DNA of 64,000 nucleotides from Azorhizobium doebereinerae UFLA1-100 (GTDB taxonomy: Bacteria; Pseudomonadota; Alphaproteobacteria; Rhizobiales; Xanthobacteraceae), in NCBI RefSeq assembly GCF_000473085.1, contig NZ_AXBA01000002.1:124001-188000 (forward strand), read 5' to 3'. The notes under the pieces were generated by a model. That model did not search any database. It was not told the DNA's origin and saw only the letters and a program-made list of their open reading frames with translations. The translations under genes were made by a program, and so were the position numbers. Numbering within the stretch: the first letter of the stretch is position 1; every line of letters starts with the position of its first letter. This document shows positions 27,796 to 35,888 of this stretch, in pieces.

Positions 27796-29769
27796 TCAGG
27801 CAGCCGTGCTCGGCTCCTCGTGATGCGCCACCAGCCGTTCATCCGGCGTGCCCGGCTCCGGTTCCCCCGGCACAGGGGAATCGGAGGCGGCAAGGAGCTT
27901 CTGGCGGGCATCGTCCGCGTCGCGCTGGCGCTGCCAGAGGGCCGCATAGAGCCCGCCGCGGGTCAGCAGCTCCGCATGGGTGCCGCGCTCGGCCACCCGG
28001 CCCTGCGACAACACCAGGATCTCGTCCGCATTGATGACGGTGGAGAGCCGGTGGGCGATCACCAGCGTGGTGCGCCCACGCGAGACGCCGTCCAGCGCAT
28101 CCTGGATCTCCCGCTCGGTATGGCTGTCCAGCGCCGAAGTCGCCTCGTCCAGCACCAGGATGGGTGGCGCCTTGAGGATGGTGCGGGCGATGGCCACCCG
28201 CTGCTTCTCACCGCCGGAGAGCTTCAGCCCGCGCTCGCCCACCTCTGTCTTGTAGCCCTTGGGGGTGGCCTGGATGAAAGCGTCGATCTGCGCCAGCCGG
28301 GCAGCTTCCACCACCTCGGCGTCCGAGGCGCCGGCGCGGCCGTAGCGGATGTTGTAGGCGATGGTGTCGTTGAACAGCACCGTATCCTGGGGGACCATGC
28401 CGATGGCGGCGCGCAGGCTGTCCTGCGTCACCTCGCGGATGTCCTGGCCGTCGATGGTGATGCGCCCGCCGGTCACGTCATAGAAGCGGAACAGCAGGCG
28501 CGAGATGGTGGACTTGCCCGCCCCCGAGGGACCGACGATGGCCACCGTGCGGCCGGCCGGCACCTCGAAGGAGACCCCCTTGAGGATCTCGCGGTCCGGA
28601 TCATAGGCGAAGCGCACATCCTCGAAGCGCACCGTGCCGCCGGACACCTGGAGCGCGGCGGCGCCCGGGGCGTCCTCGATCTCCGGATCGCGGGCGAGCA
28701 CGCCGAACATCGCCTCGATGTCCACGATGGCCTGCTTGATCTCGCGATAGATCATGCCGAGGAAGTTCAGCGGCTGGTACAGCTGGATCATCATGGCGTT
28801 GATCATGACGAACGCACCCAGGCTCTGCCGCCCGGCCCGCACATCGAACGCGGCCATGACCATGGTGATGGTGAGCCCCACGGTAAAGATCACCGCCTGC
28901 CCGGCATTGAGCCAGGCCAGCGAGGTGAAGGTGCGCACCGTGGCCTTCTCGTAGCGCGCCACCGACTTGTCGTAGCGCGCGCCCTCCCACTGCTCGGCGC
29001 CGAAATACTTCACCGTCTCGTAGTTGAGCAGGCTGTCCACCGCCTTGGTGTTGGCCTCGGTGTCGCTTTCGTTCATGTCGCGGCGGATGGCGATGCGCCA
29101 CTCGCTGGCGGCATAGGTAAACCATGTGTAGAGCGCCACCGTCGCCGCCACCACCGCCACATAGCGCCAGTCGAAGGCGAACATCAGCACCACCAGCACC
29201 AGCACCATCTCGACGATGGTGGGGGCGAGCTGGAGCACGAGCATGCGCACGATGGTCTCGATACCCTCGCGCGCCCGCTCCAGCACGCGGGTGAGCCCGC
29301 CGGTCTTGCGCTCCAGGTGGAAGCGCAGGGACAAGGCGTGCATATGCTCGAACGTCTCCAGCGCCAGCTTGCGCACCGCATGCAGCGCCACGGCGGCGAA
29401 GATGCCGTCGCGCAGCTGGGTGATGCCGGCCATGACGATGCGGCTGAAGCCGTAGGCGACCGTCAGCAGGACGGGGGCGGCCAGCAGCCAGGCGAAATCC
29501 GCGTCGTGCTGGCCGTCGGGAATGTGCGCCAGCGCGTCGGTGGCCCATTTGAAGATGAAGGGCACCGCCATGGTGGCGAACTTGGCGAGGAACAGCAGCA
29601 CGGAGGTCGCCATCACCCGCATCTTCAGGTCGGCGCGGTCGGCGGGCCAGAGATAGGGCCAGAGGGCGACGATGGTGCTGCCAAGCGCGCCCTTGGCGGC
29701 CGAGACGCCCTTGAACAGCCGGCGGCGGGAGGCCGCCGCCACGGGCCGGGGCGTTGAAAGATCAGTCAT
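27796..29769 (-). CDS. ABC exporter of the Atm1/HMT1 type (permease-ATPase)
   Basis: 657 residues from ATG 29769. The six-helix exporter domain spans about 40-330 and the ATPase about 380-620, with GPSGAGKSTIS, signature LSGGEKQRVAIARTIL and Walker B ILVLDEATSALD. The segment NYETVKYFGAEQWEGARYD is typical of Atm1-like proteins, which export glutathione- or thiol-linked compounds including metals and Fe-S precursors. It overlaps the upstream arsR gene by eight bases (ATGACTGA), so the two are coupled and the exporter is probably metal- or metalloid-induced. Confidence 0.9.
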   Translation of the reverse strand: MTDLSTPRPVAAASRRRLFKGVSAAKGALGSTIVALWPYLWPADRADLKMRVMATSVLLFLAKFATMAVPFIFKWATDALAHIPDGQHDADFAWLLAAPVLLTVAYGFSRIVMAGITQLRDGIFAAVALHAVRKLALETFEHMHALSLRFHLERKTGGLTRVLERAREGIETIVRMLVLQLAPTIVEMVLVLVVLMFAFDWRYVAVVAATVALYTWFTYAASEWRIAIRRDMNESDTEANTKAVDSLLNYETVKYFGAEQWEGARYDKSVARYEKATVRTFTSLAWLNAGQAVIFTVGLTITMVMAAFDVRAGRQSLGAFVMINAMMIQLYQPLNFLGMIYREIKQAIVDIEAMFGVLARDPEIEDAPGAAALQVSGGTVRFEDVRFAYDPDREILKGVSFEVPAGRTVAIVGPSGAGKSTISRLLFRFYDVTGGRITIDGQDIREVTQDSLRAAIGMVPQDTVLFNDTIAYNIRYGRAGASDAEVVEAARLAQIDAFIQATPKGYKTEVGERGLKLSGGEKQRVAIARTILKAPPILVLDEATSALDSHTEREIQDALDGVSRGRTTLVIAHRLSTVINADEILVLSQGRVAERGTHAELLTRGGLYAALWQRQRDADDARQKLLAASDSPVPGEPEPGTPDERLVAHHEEPSTAA

Positions 29770-30145
29770 GGATACCCACTTCAAAAACTGCGGCGACGGC
29801 CGGAATGCCATCCAGAGGACCGGCCGCACCCAGGCGGAGCCCTTCGAACAGAGCCTGCACATCGTCGCGCAAGGCGGCGAGCGCAGCCTTGTCGATGCAG
29901 TAGCACGTGCGTGATCCGCTCACGCTGGCACGGATCAGCCCCGCTTCGACGAGGATCTTTATGTGTTGCGACACGGTGGATTGCGCCAGGGGCAGGCCGC
30001 GAACGATCTCGCCGCACATGCAGCTGTCCTGGCGCGCGAGTGTCTCCAGCACGGCGAGCCGGGCGGGATGGGCCAGCGCCCGCAATTGCGTGGCAAGGCG
30101 GTCGCGTCCAAGGTCCGGGACATTGGGAGGGGGCTGCGCGTTCAT
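29762..30145 (-). CDS. ArsR/SmtB-family metal-responsive repressor
   Basis: 127 residues: winged helix with LRALAHPARLAVLETLAR, a recognition helix around LAQSTVSQHIKILVEAGLIR and a Cys-x-Cys pair (CMCGEIV) at the alpha3 sensor position used by ArsR/CadC-type regulators for soft metals. A later Cys (TCYCIDK) could add ligands. It precedes and overlaps the Atm1-like exporter, its obvious target. Its own start codon lies inside a perfect inverted repeat (30141-30169), a clear autoregulation layout. Confidence 0.9.
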   Translation of the reverse strand: MNAQPPPNVPDLGRDRLATQLRALAHPARLAVLETLARQDSCMCGEIVRGLPLAQSTVSQHIKILVEAGLIRASVSGSRTCYCIDKAALAALRDDVQALFEGLRLGAAGPLDGIPAVAAVFEVGIHD

Positions 30146-30169
30146 CGTTCATCGCCGATAAACGATGAA
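30141..30169. promoter_or_regulatory. Operator for the ArsR-type repressor (perfect 9-bp inverted repeat)
   Basis: TTCATCGTT (30141-30149) and AACGATGAA (30161-30169) are exact reverse complements separated by 11 bases. The left arm overlaps the arsR start codon (30143-30145). Size and position suit an ArsR-family dimer that blocks its own transcription. Confidence 0.7.
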
Positions 30170-30289
30170 GATGACAATCACAAGGCAATCACGTCATTTG
30201 GACGTCGTTGCCATCGGCAATTTTGAAAGGAGCCGGCCGCGTGTCATGGCCGGAACGGATTGGTGAACACACACGATACAGCAGGGTCC

Positions 30290-30901
30290 ATGGCCAGCAT
30301 TCACAGCGTTTGCGTCTATTGCGGCTCCTCGCACGGCTCCGATCCGCGCTTTGTCGCGCAGGCCAGGGCCTTCGGCGCGGACCTTGCCCGCAACGGCGTC
30401 CGCCTCGTCTATGGCGGCGGCGGCATCGGCCTGATGGGCGAGGTGGCGACCGCCACCGCATTGGCCGGCGGCAAGGTCACGGGCATCATCCCGGAGTTCC
30501 TGATTTCGCGCGAGCGCGCCTTCGCCTATGAGGCGGAAATGATCGTCACCGCCGACATGCACGAGCGCAAGCGCCTGATGTTCGAACGCGCCGACGCGTT
30601 CGTGGCATTGCCGGGCGGGGTGGGCACGCTGGAGGAACTGGTGGAGCAACTCACCTGGGCGCAGCTCGGGCAGCACGCGAAGCCCATCCTGGTGCTCAAC
30701 ACCGGCGGCTTCTGGGACCCGTTCCTGAGCCTGCTCGACCATATGCGCTCCAGCGCCTTCATCCACGCCACCAACCCGGTGAACCTCTTGGTGGCGGAGG
30801 AGGTGAGCGAGATCCTGCCCCGGCTTCGCGCCGCTGCGGCCGGCGTCTCCGAGGACGAACTGCACACGCCGCGCGACGCGGACGTGGTGGCCCGGCTCTG
30901 A
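30290..30901 (+). CDS. LOG-family cytokinin riboside 5'-monophosphate phosphoribohydrolase
   Basis: 203 residues from ATG 30290; upstream TTG/GTG codons (30260, 30263) give ten non-conserved residues. The protein is a Rossmann-like TIGR00730 enzyme with CVYCGSSHGSD, YGGGGIGLMG and the catalytic PGGVGTLEELVEQLTWAQLG. LOG enzymes release the base from nucleoside 5'-monophosphates; bacterial members act on AMP or cytokinin nucleotides. It is transcribed away from the arsR gene, sharing the 144-base region that holds the ArsR operator. Confidence 0.9.
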   Translation: MASIHSVCVYCGSSHGSDPRFVAQARAFGADLARNGVRLVYGGGGIGLMGEVATATALAGGKVTGIIPEFLISRERAFAYEAEMIVTADMHERKRLMFERADAFVALPGGVGTLEELVEQLTWAQLGQHAKPILVLNTGGFWDPFLSLLDHMRSSAFIHATNPVNLLVAEEVSEILPRLRAAAAGVSEDELHTPRDADVVARL

Positions 30902-30997
30902 GGCGGGGCACCCCGGAGATCCCTGCGCAGAATTCGACGCACCTGCCAGCCGGAAAGCCAGACTTTGCAAGCATCACCACTCTTTCGACGACCCGAC

Positions 30998-31025
30998 TTA
31001 TGGGCCTAGGTATTTAATCCCATAA
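30998..31025. promoter_or_regulatory. Inverted repeat in front of the putative toxin gene
   Basis: TTATGGG (30998-31004) and CCCATAA (31019-31025) are exact reverse complements with a 14-base AT-rich spacer containing TATTTAAT. It lies 40 bases before the toxin start codon and could be an operator or part of the promoter. Confidence 0.35.
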
Positions 31026-31064
31026 ACTCCTTCCCCGCCGCATCCGCGGCGTGGAGGGATGACG

Positions 31065-32198
31065 ATGCTTGACCCCGAGGACTACAGCGCGCTCCTGCGG
31101 CTGCGTTGCGACGTCGCCTTCATCCGCCTCCAGGTCAAGCTGCTGCGCCTGCAATTGGCGCTGCGCTACGATGAAAACCAGCCCCGCGCACCCGCCGGCA
31201 CGCCGATCGGCGGGCAATGGATCGACGGCGGCGGAAGCGGCAGCGGCGCAGCCCGCGCGCGCATCGGACAGGCCCGCTCCCCGACGCAGGCCGATACGAC
31301 CCAAGACGCCCTTCACGCCGAGGGCTGGCGCGCCCTCGGCCGGGACTACCGGCCGGATGGTTCGCTCGCCCGCGAACTGGTGGCCGGGCCTGACGGCAGC
31401 CGCATCTACTCGGAATACGCCCCGGCGGGCGGGGATAGCGCCTGGAACACGCGCCACCTCATCGAGGGAGCCGATGGCAACATCCTGATCGTCGAGAATG
31501 CCGGCGACACCCAGACCATGTTCGACGGTCGGGGGCAGGCCATCAGCCAGAGCGTCTGGGGCCAGCACGGCCTGGAGACGGTCCCGCTGGTGCAGCCGGC
31601 GTTCCTGCCTTTCTTGGCGGTCCCTGCCGTGACGGCGACCGTCGAACTGGCGTTCACCCTCTTCGCCGCGAGGGCCGCGCTCAATGCGCTCAACGGCGGC
31701 GACCAGCCGGTGATTGCCTTCAATGCGCGTGAATACAGCGGCGCCCAGGGAAAAGGGCTTGAATTGAGCTATGTCGGCGAGCAGACTTTCGAAAAAGTGA
31801 GAGACCAGTGCCGAGGCATGAAAAAGGTACAAGGTCAGACGAATTCCGCCACCATTGACGCAGGAGATAAAAATAAATACTCGTCCCCGGCAACATATGG
31901 CACGGCTGTACATACCATTCTAAAAAATAAAATATCAAAAGACAGATCTGGACGATATTTGGCTGAAAAATCGCTACTTAAATCAAATCAAGAGGGAGAA
32001 GGAGTTTACGGAAGGTTAGGCACCATCCGAATCGATGTACTTGAGGACGCTGGAAATGGCGACGTGTGCGTATATGATATTAAAACAGGCAAGAGCCGAT
32101 TAATTCCGGGACGGATGAAAGAGATAGCCGAAAACGTCCACAAATTCAAAAAAGATGCCAACCGTATTTTTGTCATAGAGATAAGGCCCACAGAATGA
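31065..32198 (+). CDS. Putative polymorphic toxin: NQPRxPAGxxxGGQW N-terminus, hydrophobic middle, PD-(D/E)XK-like nuclease C-terminus
   Basis: 377 residues from ATG 31065, six bases after GGAGGG; ATG 31059 is too close to it. Residues 38-52 (NQPRAPAGTPIGGQW) match a motif recurrent at the front of alphaproteobacterial toxin-like proteins. A hydrophobic stretch covers about 172-205. The C-terminus (about 275-377) has GTAVH (279-283), GTIRIDV (Asp324) and VYDIKTGK (Asp338, Lys340), the arrangement of a PD-(D/E)XK endonuclease core. Its coding DNA changes from GC-rich to AT-rich near 31770-31860; by my count 31921-31980 holds only 17 G/C in 60. No signal peptide or secretion genes are nearby. 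The stop overlaps the next start (ATGA). Toxin function is inferred, not recognised by family name. Confidence 0.6.
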   Translation: MLDPEDYSALLRLRCDVAFIRLQVKLLRLQLALRYDENQPRAPAGTPIGGQWIDGGGSGSGAARARIGQARSPTQADTTQDALHAEGWRALGRDYRPDGSLARELVAGPDGSRIYSEYAPAGGDSAWNTRHLIEGADGNILIVENAGDTQTMFDGRGQAISQSVWGQHGLETVPLVQPAFLPFLAVPAVTATVELAFTLFAARAALNALNGGDQPVIAFNAREYSGAQGKGLELSYVGEQTFEKVRDQCRGMKKVQGQTNSATIDAGDKNKYSSPATYGTAVHTILKNKISKDRSGRYLAEKSLLKSNQEGEGVYGRLGTIRIDVLEDAGNGDVCVYDIKTGKSRLIPGRMKEIAENVHKFKKDANRIFVIEIRPTE

Positions 32199-32887
32199 CA
32201 ACTATCTCAGACATGAAACGGCTTGCGGAGCCCCTGCTGGAACGAAACCCTGATCTCTTCATGGCGCGGCGCCTTCTTGTGCTGAAACCCGTTCACCACA
32301 TCCTGCGCGCCATCGATCTTGAGCAAACGCTCGACCCGCAGGGATTCACGCCGCAATTCGGAGCCACCTATCTCTTCGTGCCGCGGACTTCGGGAGGCAT
32401 TCGGTGGGACGTCTTGATCCGGGCCACGGACGATGAATCTTGGGTCATGACGAACCCCAACGTCCAGCAGATGCTGACGCAAGAAGTCGAAAAGGTCCTT
32501 CCCATTCTTCGCTCGATCCAAACAATTGATGATTTCATGACGTTTACCCACGCCCCCTATACGTTCTTTGAACCATGGGATGCCGGGGTGGAACGGAGCC
32601 TCGTCTTCAATGCCGCTCTCGGCAATCTCGAAGAAGCACGGGAATGCTGCGCCCGGCTCAAGGAACTCGCCTCAACACGGAGCGCTGGCCCCACCGATGA
32701 TCGTCCTATTGTCCCCGAAGCCCTCTGCCCGCTGCTCGCGAAGGACGACCGCGCCGGCATCGCGCGCCAGCTGACCGAGTGGGAGCAAATCTCCGCTCGT
32801 ACGTTCAAAATCGAGAAATACTGGCAGCCCTCGCCCTTCCCCATCGAGGCCCAAGCACCCGAAATCGACCCAACCGCTGGCGCCTGA
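32195..32887 (+). CDS. Putative immunity protein 1 of the toxin island
   Basis: 230 residues, unrecognised family, no signal peptide or membrane segment. The start overlaps the toxin stop by four bases, so the two are translated together, as usual for a cognate immunity gene. It is clearly paralogous to the product of 33028-33726: shared RNPD, VLKPV.HILRAI, PILRSI..I.DFM and a C-terminal DDRAGIARQLTEWEQ..FKIEKYWQPSPFPIE region. The gene is back at normal GC content, unlike the toxin's 3' end. Confidence 0.6.
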   Translation: MTTISDMKRLAEPLLERNPDLFMARRLLVLKPVHHILRAIDLEQTLDPQGFTPQFGATYLFVPRTSGGIRWDVLIRATDDESWVMTNPNVQQMLTQEVEKVLPILRSIQTIDDFMTFTHAPYTFFEPWDAGVERSLVFNAALGNLEEARECCARLKELASTRSAGPTDDRPIVPEALCPLLAKDDRAGIARQLTEWEQISARTFKIEKYWQPSPFPIEAQAPEIDPTAGA

Positions 32888-33027
32888 TTTTTTGAGACAC
32901 CATTAGCCGGTTTTGTGTTCGCGTGAAATGCGAGGTGATTGATTAAGACCGAGTATTGAAATTCATATCGATAAGCTCAAAGCTAACCTTTAATGTCCTT
33001 CCGCAATCAGCCTGAGGCCGCCGCACA

Positions 33028-33726
33028 ATGACGACGATAAAGCAGGCTCAAACGGTTGCACGGAAATTTCTTGGGCGGAATCCAGATGCGGTCATGGTGC
33101 AACGCCATATCGTCCTAAAGCCGGTAGGACACATCCTGCGCGCCATACATTTGAAGCGGACCATCGACAAAGCGTCATTCGATCCGGATTGGGGCGTGAC
33201 GTACATGTTTGCCCCCCGCCGGAATGGCGGAATAGGCTGGGATGAATTCATACAGCGACGCACGCGTCACTCCTGGCGGATTGACGAACCCGGCCTCGAT
33301 GAAGAACTCGCCGAACGGATCGAAGAAGTAGCCCTCCCTATATTGCGGTCCATCACGTCCATTCAGGATTTCATGGACCTGACAGCGTCAGGCCGCCCCC
33401 TATTCCCGCACTGGGCCGCCATCCCTGCCCGCCGGTTGCTGTTCGAAGCCGCGCTCGGAGACCTCGAGGGCGCGCGACGGACCTGCTGCCTGCTGTGGCA
33501 TCCGAAGTTGATGCCGCGCAACGCCCCCAGCGGCGACGACCTGCTCGATGTTCCGCAGAAACTCGGTCCGCTGCTTGCCGAAGACGACCGGGCGGGCATC
33601 GCGCGCCAGCTGACCGCATGGGAACGGCAGTCCGCCCAAAGCTTCAAAATCGAGAAATACTGGCAGCCTTCGCCCTTCCCCATCGAACTCCAGACGTCCG
33701 GCACCACCCCCGCACCGGGCGCTTGA
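33028..33726 (+). CDS. Putative immunity protein 2 (paralogue of the preceding gene)
   Basis: 232 residues and about the same length as its upstream paralogue. N-terminal halves have diverged while the C-terminal tails are near identical: DDRAGIARQLTAWERQ, then FKIEKYWQPSPFPIEL. At DNA level 33643-33686 equals 32804-32847 in all but one base. A 140-base AT-richer gap separates the two genes, so this one may have its own promoter. It may protect against a related toxin variant or be a remnant of a former toxin-immunity pair; no second toxin fragment is visible. It is convergent with cimA, 12 bases apart. Confidence 0.6.
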   Translation: MTTIKQAQTVARKFLGRNPDAVMVQRHIVLKPVGHILRAIHLKRTIDKASFDPDWGVTYMFAPRRNGGIGWDEFIQRRTRHSWRIDEPGLDEELAERIEEVALPILRSITSIQDFMDLTASGRPLFPHWAAIPARRLLFEAALGDLEGARRTCCLLWHPKLMPRNAPSGDDLLDVPQKLGPLLAEDDRAGIARQLTAWERQSAQSFKIEKYWQPSPFPIELQTSGTTPAPGA

Positions 33727-33738
33727 GACACGCGGGGC

Positions 33739-35388
33739 TCAGCCCGGCGCGCCGCTTTGCAGCAGCTTCCAGGTGATGGAATCCAGCAGCGCCTCGAAGG
33801 AGGCGTCGATGATGTTCGGGGAGACGCCCACCGTGGTCCAGCGCGCGCCGGTCTCGTCCGAACTCTCGATCAGCACGCGCGTCACCGCCTCCGTGCCTCC
33901 GTTGAGAATGCGCACGCGATAGTCGGTCAGCCGCAGCCCGGCGATATAGGGCTGGTATTTGCCCAGATCCTTGCGCAGGGCCACGTCCAACGCGTTCACT
34001 GGGCCATTGCCCTCGGCGGCGGAGATGAAGGTCTCTTCGTCCACCTTCACCTTCACGATGGCTTCCGCCACCGTCGCCATTTCGCCGCGCGCATTGTAGC
34101 GGCGCTCCACATTCACGCTGAACCGCTCCACGGCGAAATAGTCCGGCACCGAATGCAGCATGCGCCGCGCCAGCAAGGCGAAGGAGGCGTCCGCCGCCTC
34201 ATAGGCATAGCCCAGCGCCTCGCGGCCCTTCACCTCGTCCAGCAGGCGGGACAGGCGCGGGTCGGCCTTGTCCACGGCCACCCCGAGCCGCTCCAGCTCG
34301 GCCAGCACGTTGGACTTGCCTGCCTGGTCGGAGACCAGCACGCGCCGCCGGTTGCCCACCGTCTCCGGAGCCACATGCTCGTAGGTGGAAGGATCCTTCA
34401 GGATGGCGGAGGCGTGGATGCCGGCCTTGGTGGCGAAGGCGCTCTCGCCCACGTAAGGCGCATGCCGGTCTGGCGAGCGGTTGAGCATCTCGTCCAGCGT
34501 GCGCGAGACGTGGCCGATCTCGGCCAGCGCCTCCGTGCTCACGCCGGTCTCGAAGCGCGCCGCATAGTCGCCCTTCAGCAGCAAGGTCGGGATCAGCGAG
34601 CACAGATTGGCATTGCCGCAGCGCTCGCCGAGGCCGTTCAGCGTGCCCTGGATCTGGCGGGCGCCGGCGCGCACGGCGGCGAGCGAATTGGCCACAGCCT
34701 GTTCGGTATCGTTATGCGCATGAATGCCGAGATGGTCGCCCGGCACGCGCTCGGTGACGCGCCGCACGATGGCTTCCACCTCATGGGGCAGCGTGCCGCC
34801 ATTGGTGTCGCACAGCACCACCCAGCGCGCGCCGGCCTGATAGGCCGCTTCCGCGCAGGCCAGCGCGAACTCCGGCTTCTCCTTGAAGCCGTCGAAGAAA
34901 TGCTCGCAATCCACCAGCGCCTCGCGCCCGGCGGCCACCGCAGCGGCAACGCTTTCGCGGATGGAGGCGAGGTTTTCCTCCTCGGTCGTCTCCAGCGCCA
35001 CCCGCACCTGGAAGGCGGAGGCCTTGGCGACGAAGCAGATGGCGTCCGCCTCGGCGGCCAGCAAAGCGGCGACGCCGGGGTCGTTGGACACCGAGCGACC
35101 CGGCCGCTTGGTCATGCCGAACGCCGCCACCTTGCCCTTGGAGGCACGGCGCTGGGCAAACAGCTGGGTGTCGGTGGGATTGGCGCCGGGATAGCCGGCC
35201 TCCACATAGTCGACGCCCAGCCGGTCCAGCAGGCCGATGACGTTGAGCTTGTCGGCCAGGGTGAAATCGACGCCGTTGGTCTGCGCGCCGTCGCGCAGCG
35301 TGGTGTCAAACAGATAGAGCCGCTCGCGGGCAGGCGCCAGATGCTCGGCGGGCACCGCCGCCTCGGGCGTGGCAAGGCTGGTGGTCAT
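33739..35388 (-). CDS. cimA: (R)-citramalate synthase (CimA-type)
   Basis: 549 residues from ATG 35388. The HMGL-like TIM barrel (about 20-300) starts LYLFDTTLRDGAQTNGVDFT and includes LCDTNGG and the metal-binding GIHAHNDTEQAVANS with GLGERCGNANL. The C-terminal LeuA-type allosteric domain spans about 410-540. It is TIGR00977-like: such enzymes condense acetyl-CoA with pyruvate to citramalate for isoleucine synthesis, although part of this family was first annotated as 2-isopropylmalate-synthase-like. The start overlaps the GNAT stop by four bases (ATGA), forming a cysS-GNAT-cimA operon. Confidence 0.9.
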   Translation of the reverse strand: MTTSLATPEAAVPAEHLAPARERLYLFDTTLRDGAQTNGVDFTLADKLNVIGLLDRLGVDYVEAGYPGANPTDTQLFAQRRASKGKVAAFGMTKRPGRSVSNDPGVAALLAAEADAICFVAKASAFQVRVALETTEEENLASIRESVAAAVAAGREALVDCEHFFDGFKEKPEFALACAEAAYQAGARWVVLCDTNGGTLPHEVEAIVRRVTERVPGDHLGIHAHNDTEQAVANSLAAVRAGARQIQGTLNGLGERCGNANLCSLIPTLLLKGDYAARFETGVSTEALAEIGHVSRTLDEMLNRSPDRHAPYVGESAFATKAGIHASAILKDPSTYEHVAPETVGNRRRVLVSDQAGKSNVLAELERLGVAVDKADPRLSRLLDEVKGREALGYAYEAADASFALLARRMLHSVPDYFAVERFSVNVERRYNARGEMATVAEAIVKVKVDEETFISAAEGNGPVNALDVALRKDLGKYQPYIAGLRLTDYRVRILNGGTEAVTRVLIESSDETGARWTTVGVSPNIIDASFEALLDSITWKLLQSGAPG

Positions 35389-35888
35389 TGCACCGCGCTC
35401 CCGTCCCCGAGGCGCTTCTCCACCGTGGTGGTGCCGAGCCAGGCGGCGCCGAGGGGAACCGTATTGCGACGCTGGGGAACATAGCCCCGCTTCTGGAAGA
35501 AGCCGAGCGCCGTGTCGCTGGCGTCCGCGGAGAGGCTCTGCGAGCCACGGGCCTTCGCCAGGGTTTCGGCGGCGGTGCACAGCAGGGTGGCCACCCCCTG
35601 CCCCACCGCATCCGGATGCACGTAGAGCAGGTCGATGGCCTTGTTGTCCTTCAGCGCGATGAAGCCCACCGGCTCGCCCTCGCGCGTCGCCACCAGGGTC
35701 AGCCGCTCGGCGAGGCGAGCGCCGAAGTCCGCCTCGTCCTCGGCCACCTCGACCCAGGCTTCCTGCTGGTCGGAATCATAGTCCTCCGACGTCAGCTCAA
35801 AGACCGCCGCGCGCAGGATGGCGGCGAGCACCGGCGTGTCGCCCGGCAGCGCCGGGCGCAGCGCGATGGCGGGGGCGCCCGCGCTCAT
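35385..35888 (-). CDS. GNAT-family N-acetyltransferase
   Basis: 167 residues from ATG 35888. The acetyl-CoA-binding segment is [21 protein letters not shown] (the Q/R-x-x-G-x-G/A loop is VGQGVA), and [19 protein letters not shown] is the typical C-terminal strand region, resembling the YiiD/ElaA-like small acetyltransferases. The substrate is unknown. It overlaps cysS upstream and cimA downstream by four bases each, so expression is tied to both. Confidence 0.85.
   Translation of the reverse strand: MSAGAPAIALRPALPGDTPVLAAILRAAVFELTSEDYDSDQQEAWVEVAEDEADFGARLAERLTLVATREGEPVGFIALKDNKAIDLLYVHPDAVGQGVATLLCTAAETLAKARGSQSLSADASDTALGFFQKRGYVPQRRNTVPLGAAWLGTTTVEKRLGDGSAVQ

Noticed and set aside
24738-28034. 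A 1098-codon plus-strand open frame across pssA, psd and the formyltransferase-like gene
   Set aside because: It runs antisense across three supported genes; long stop-free antisense frames are expected at this GC content.
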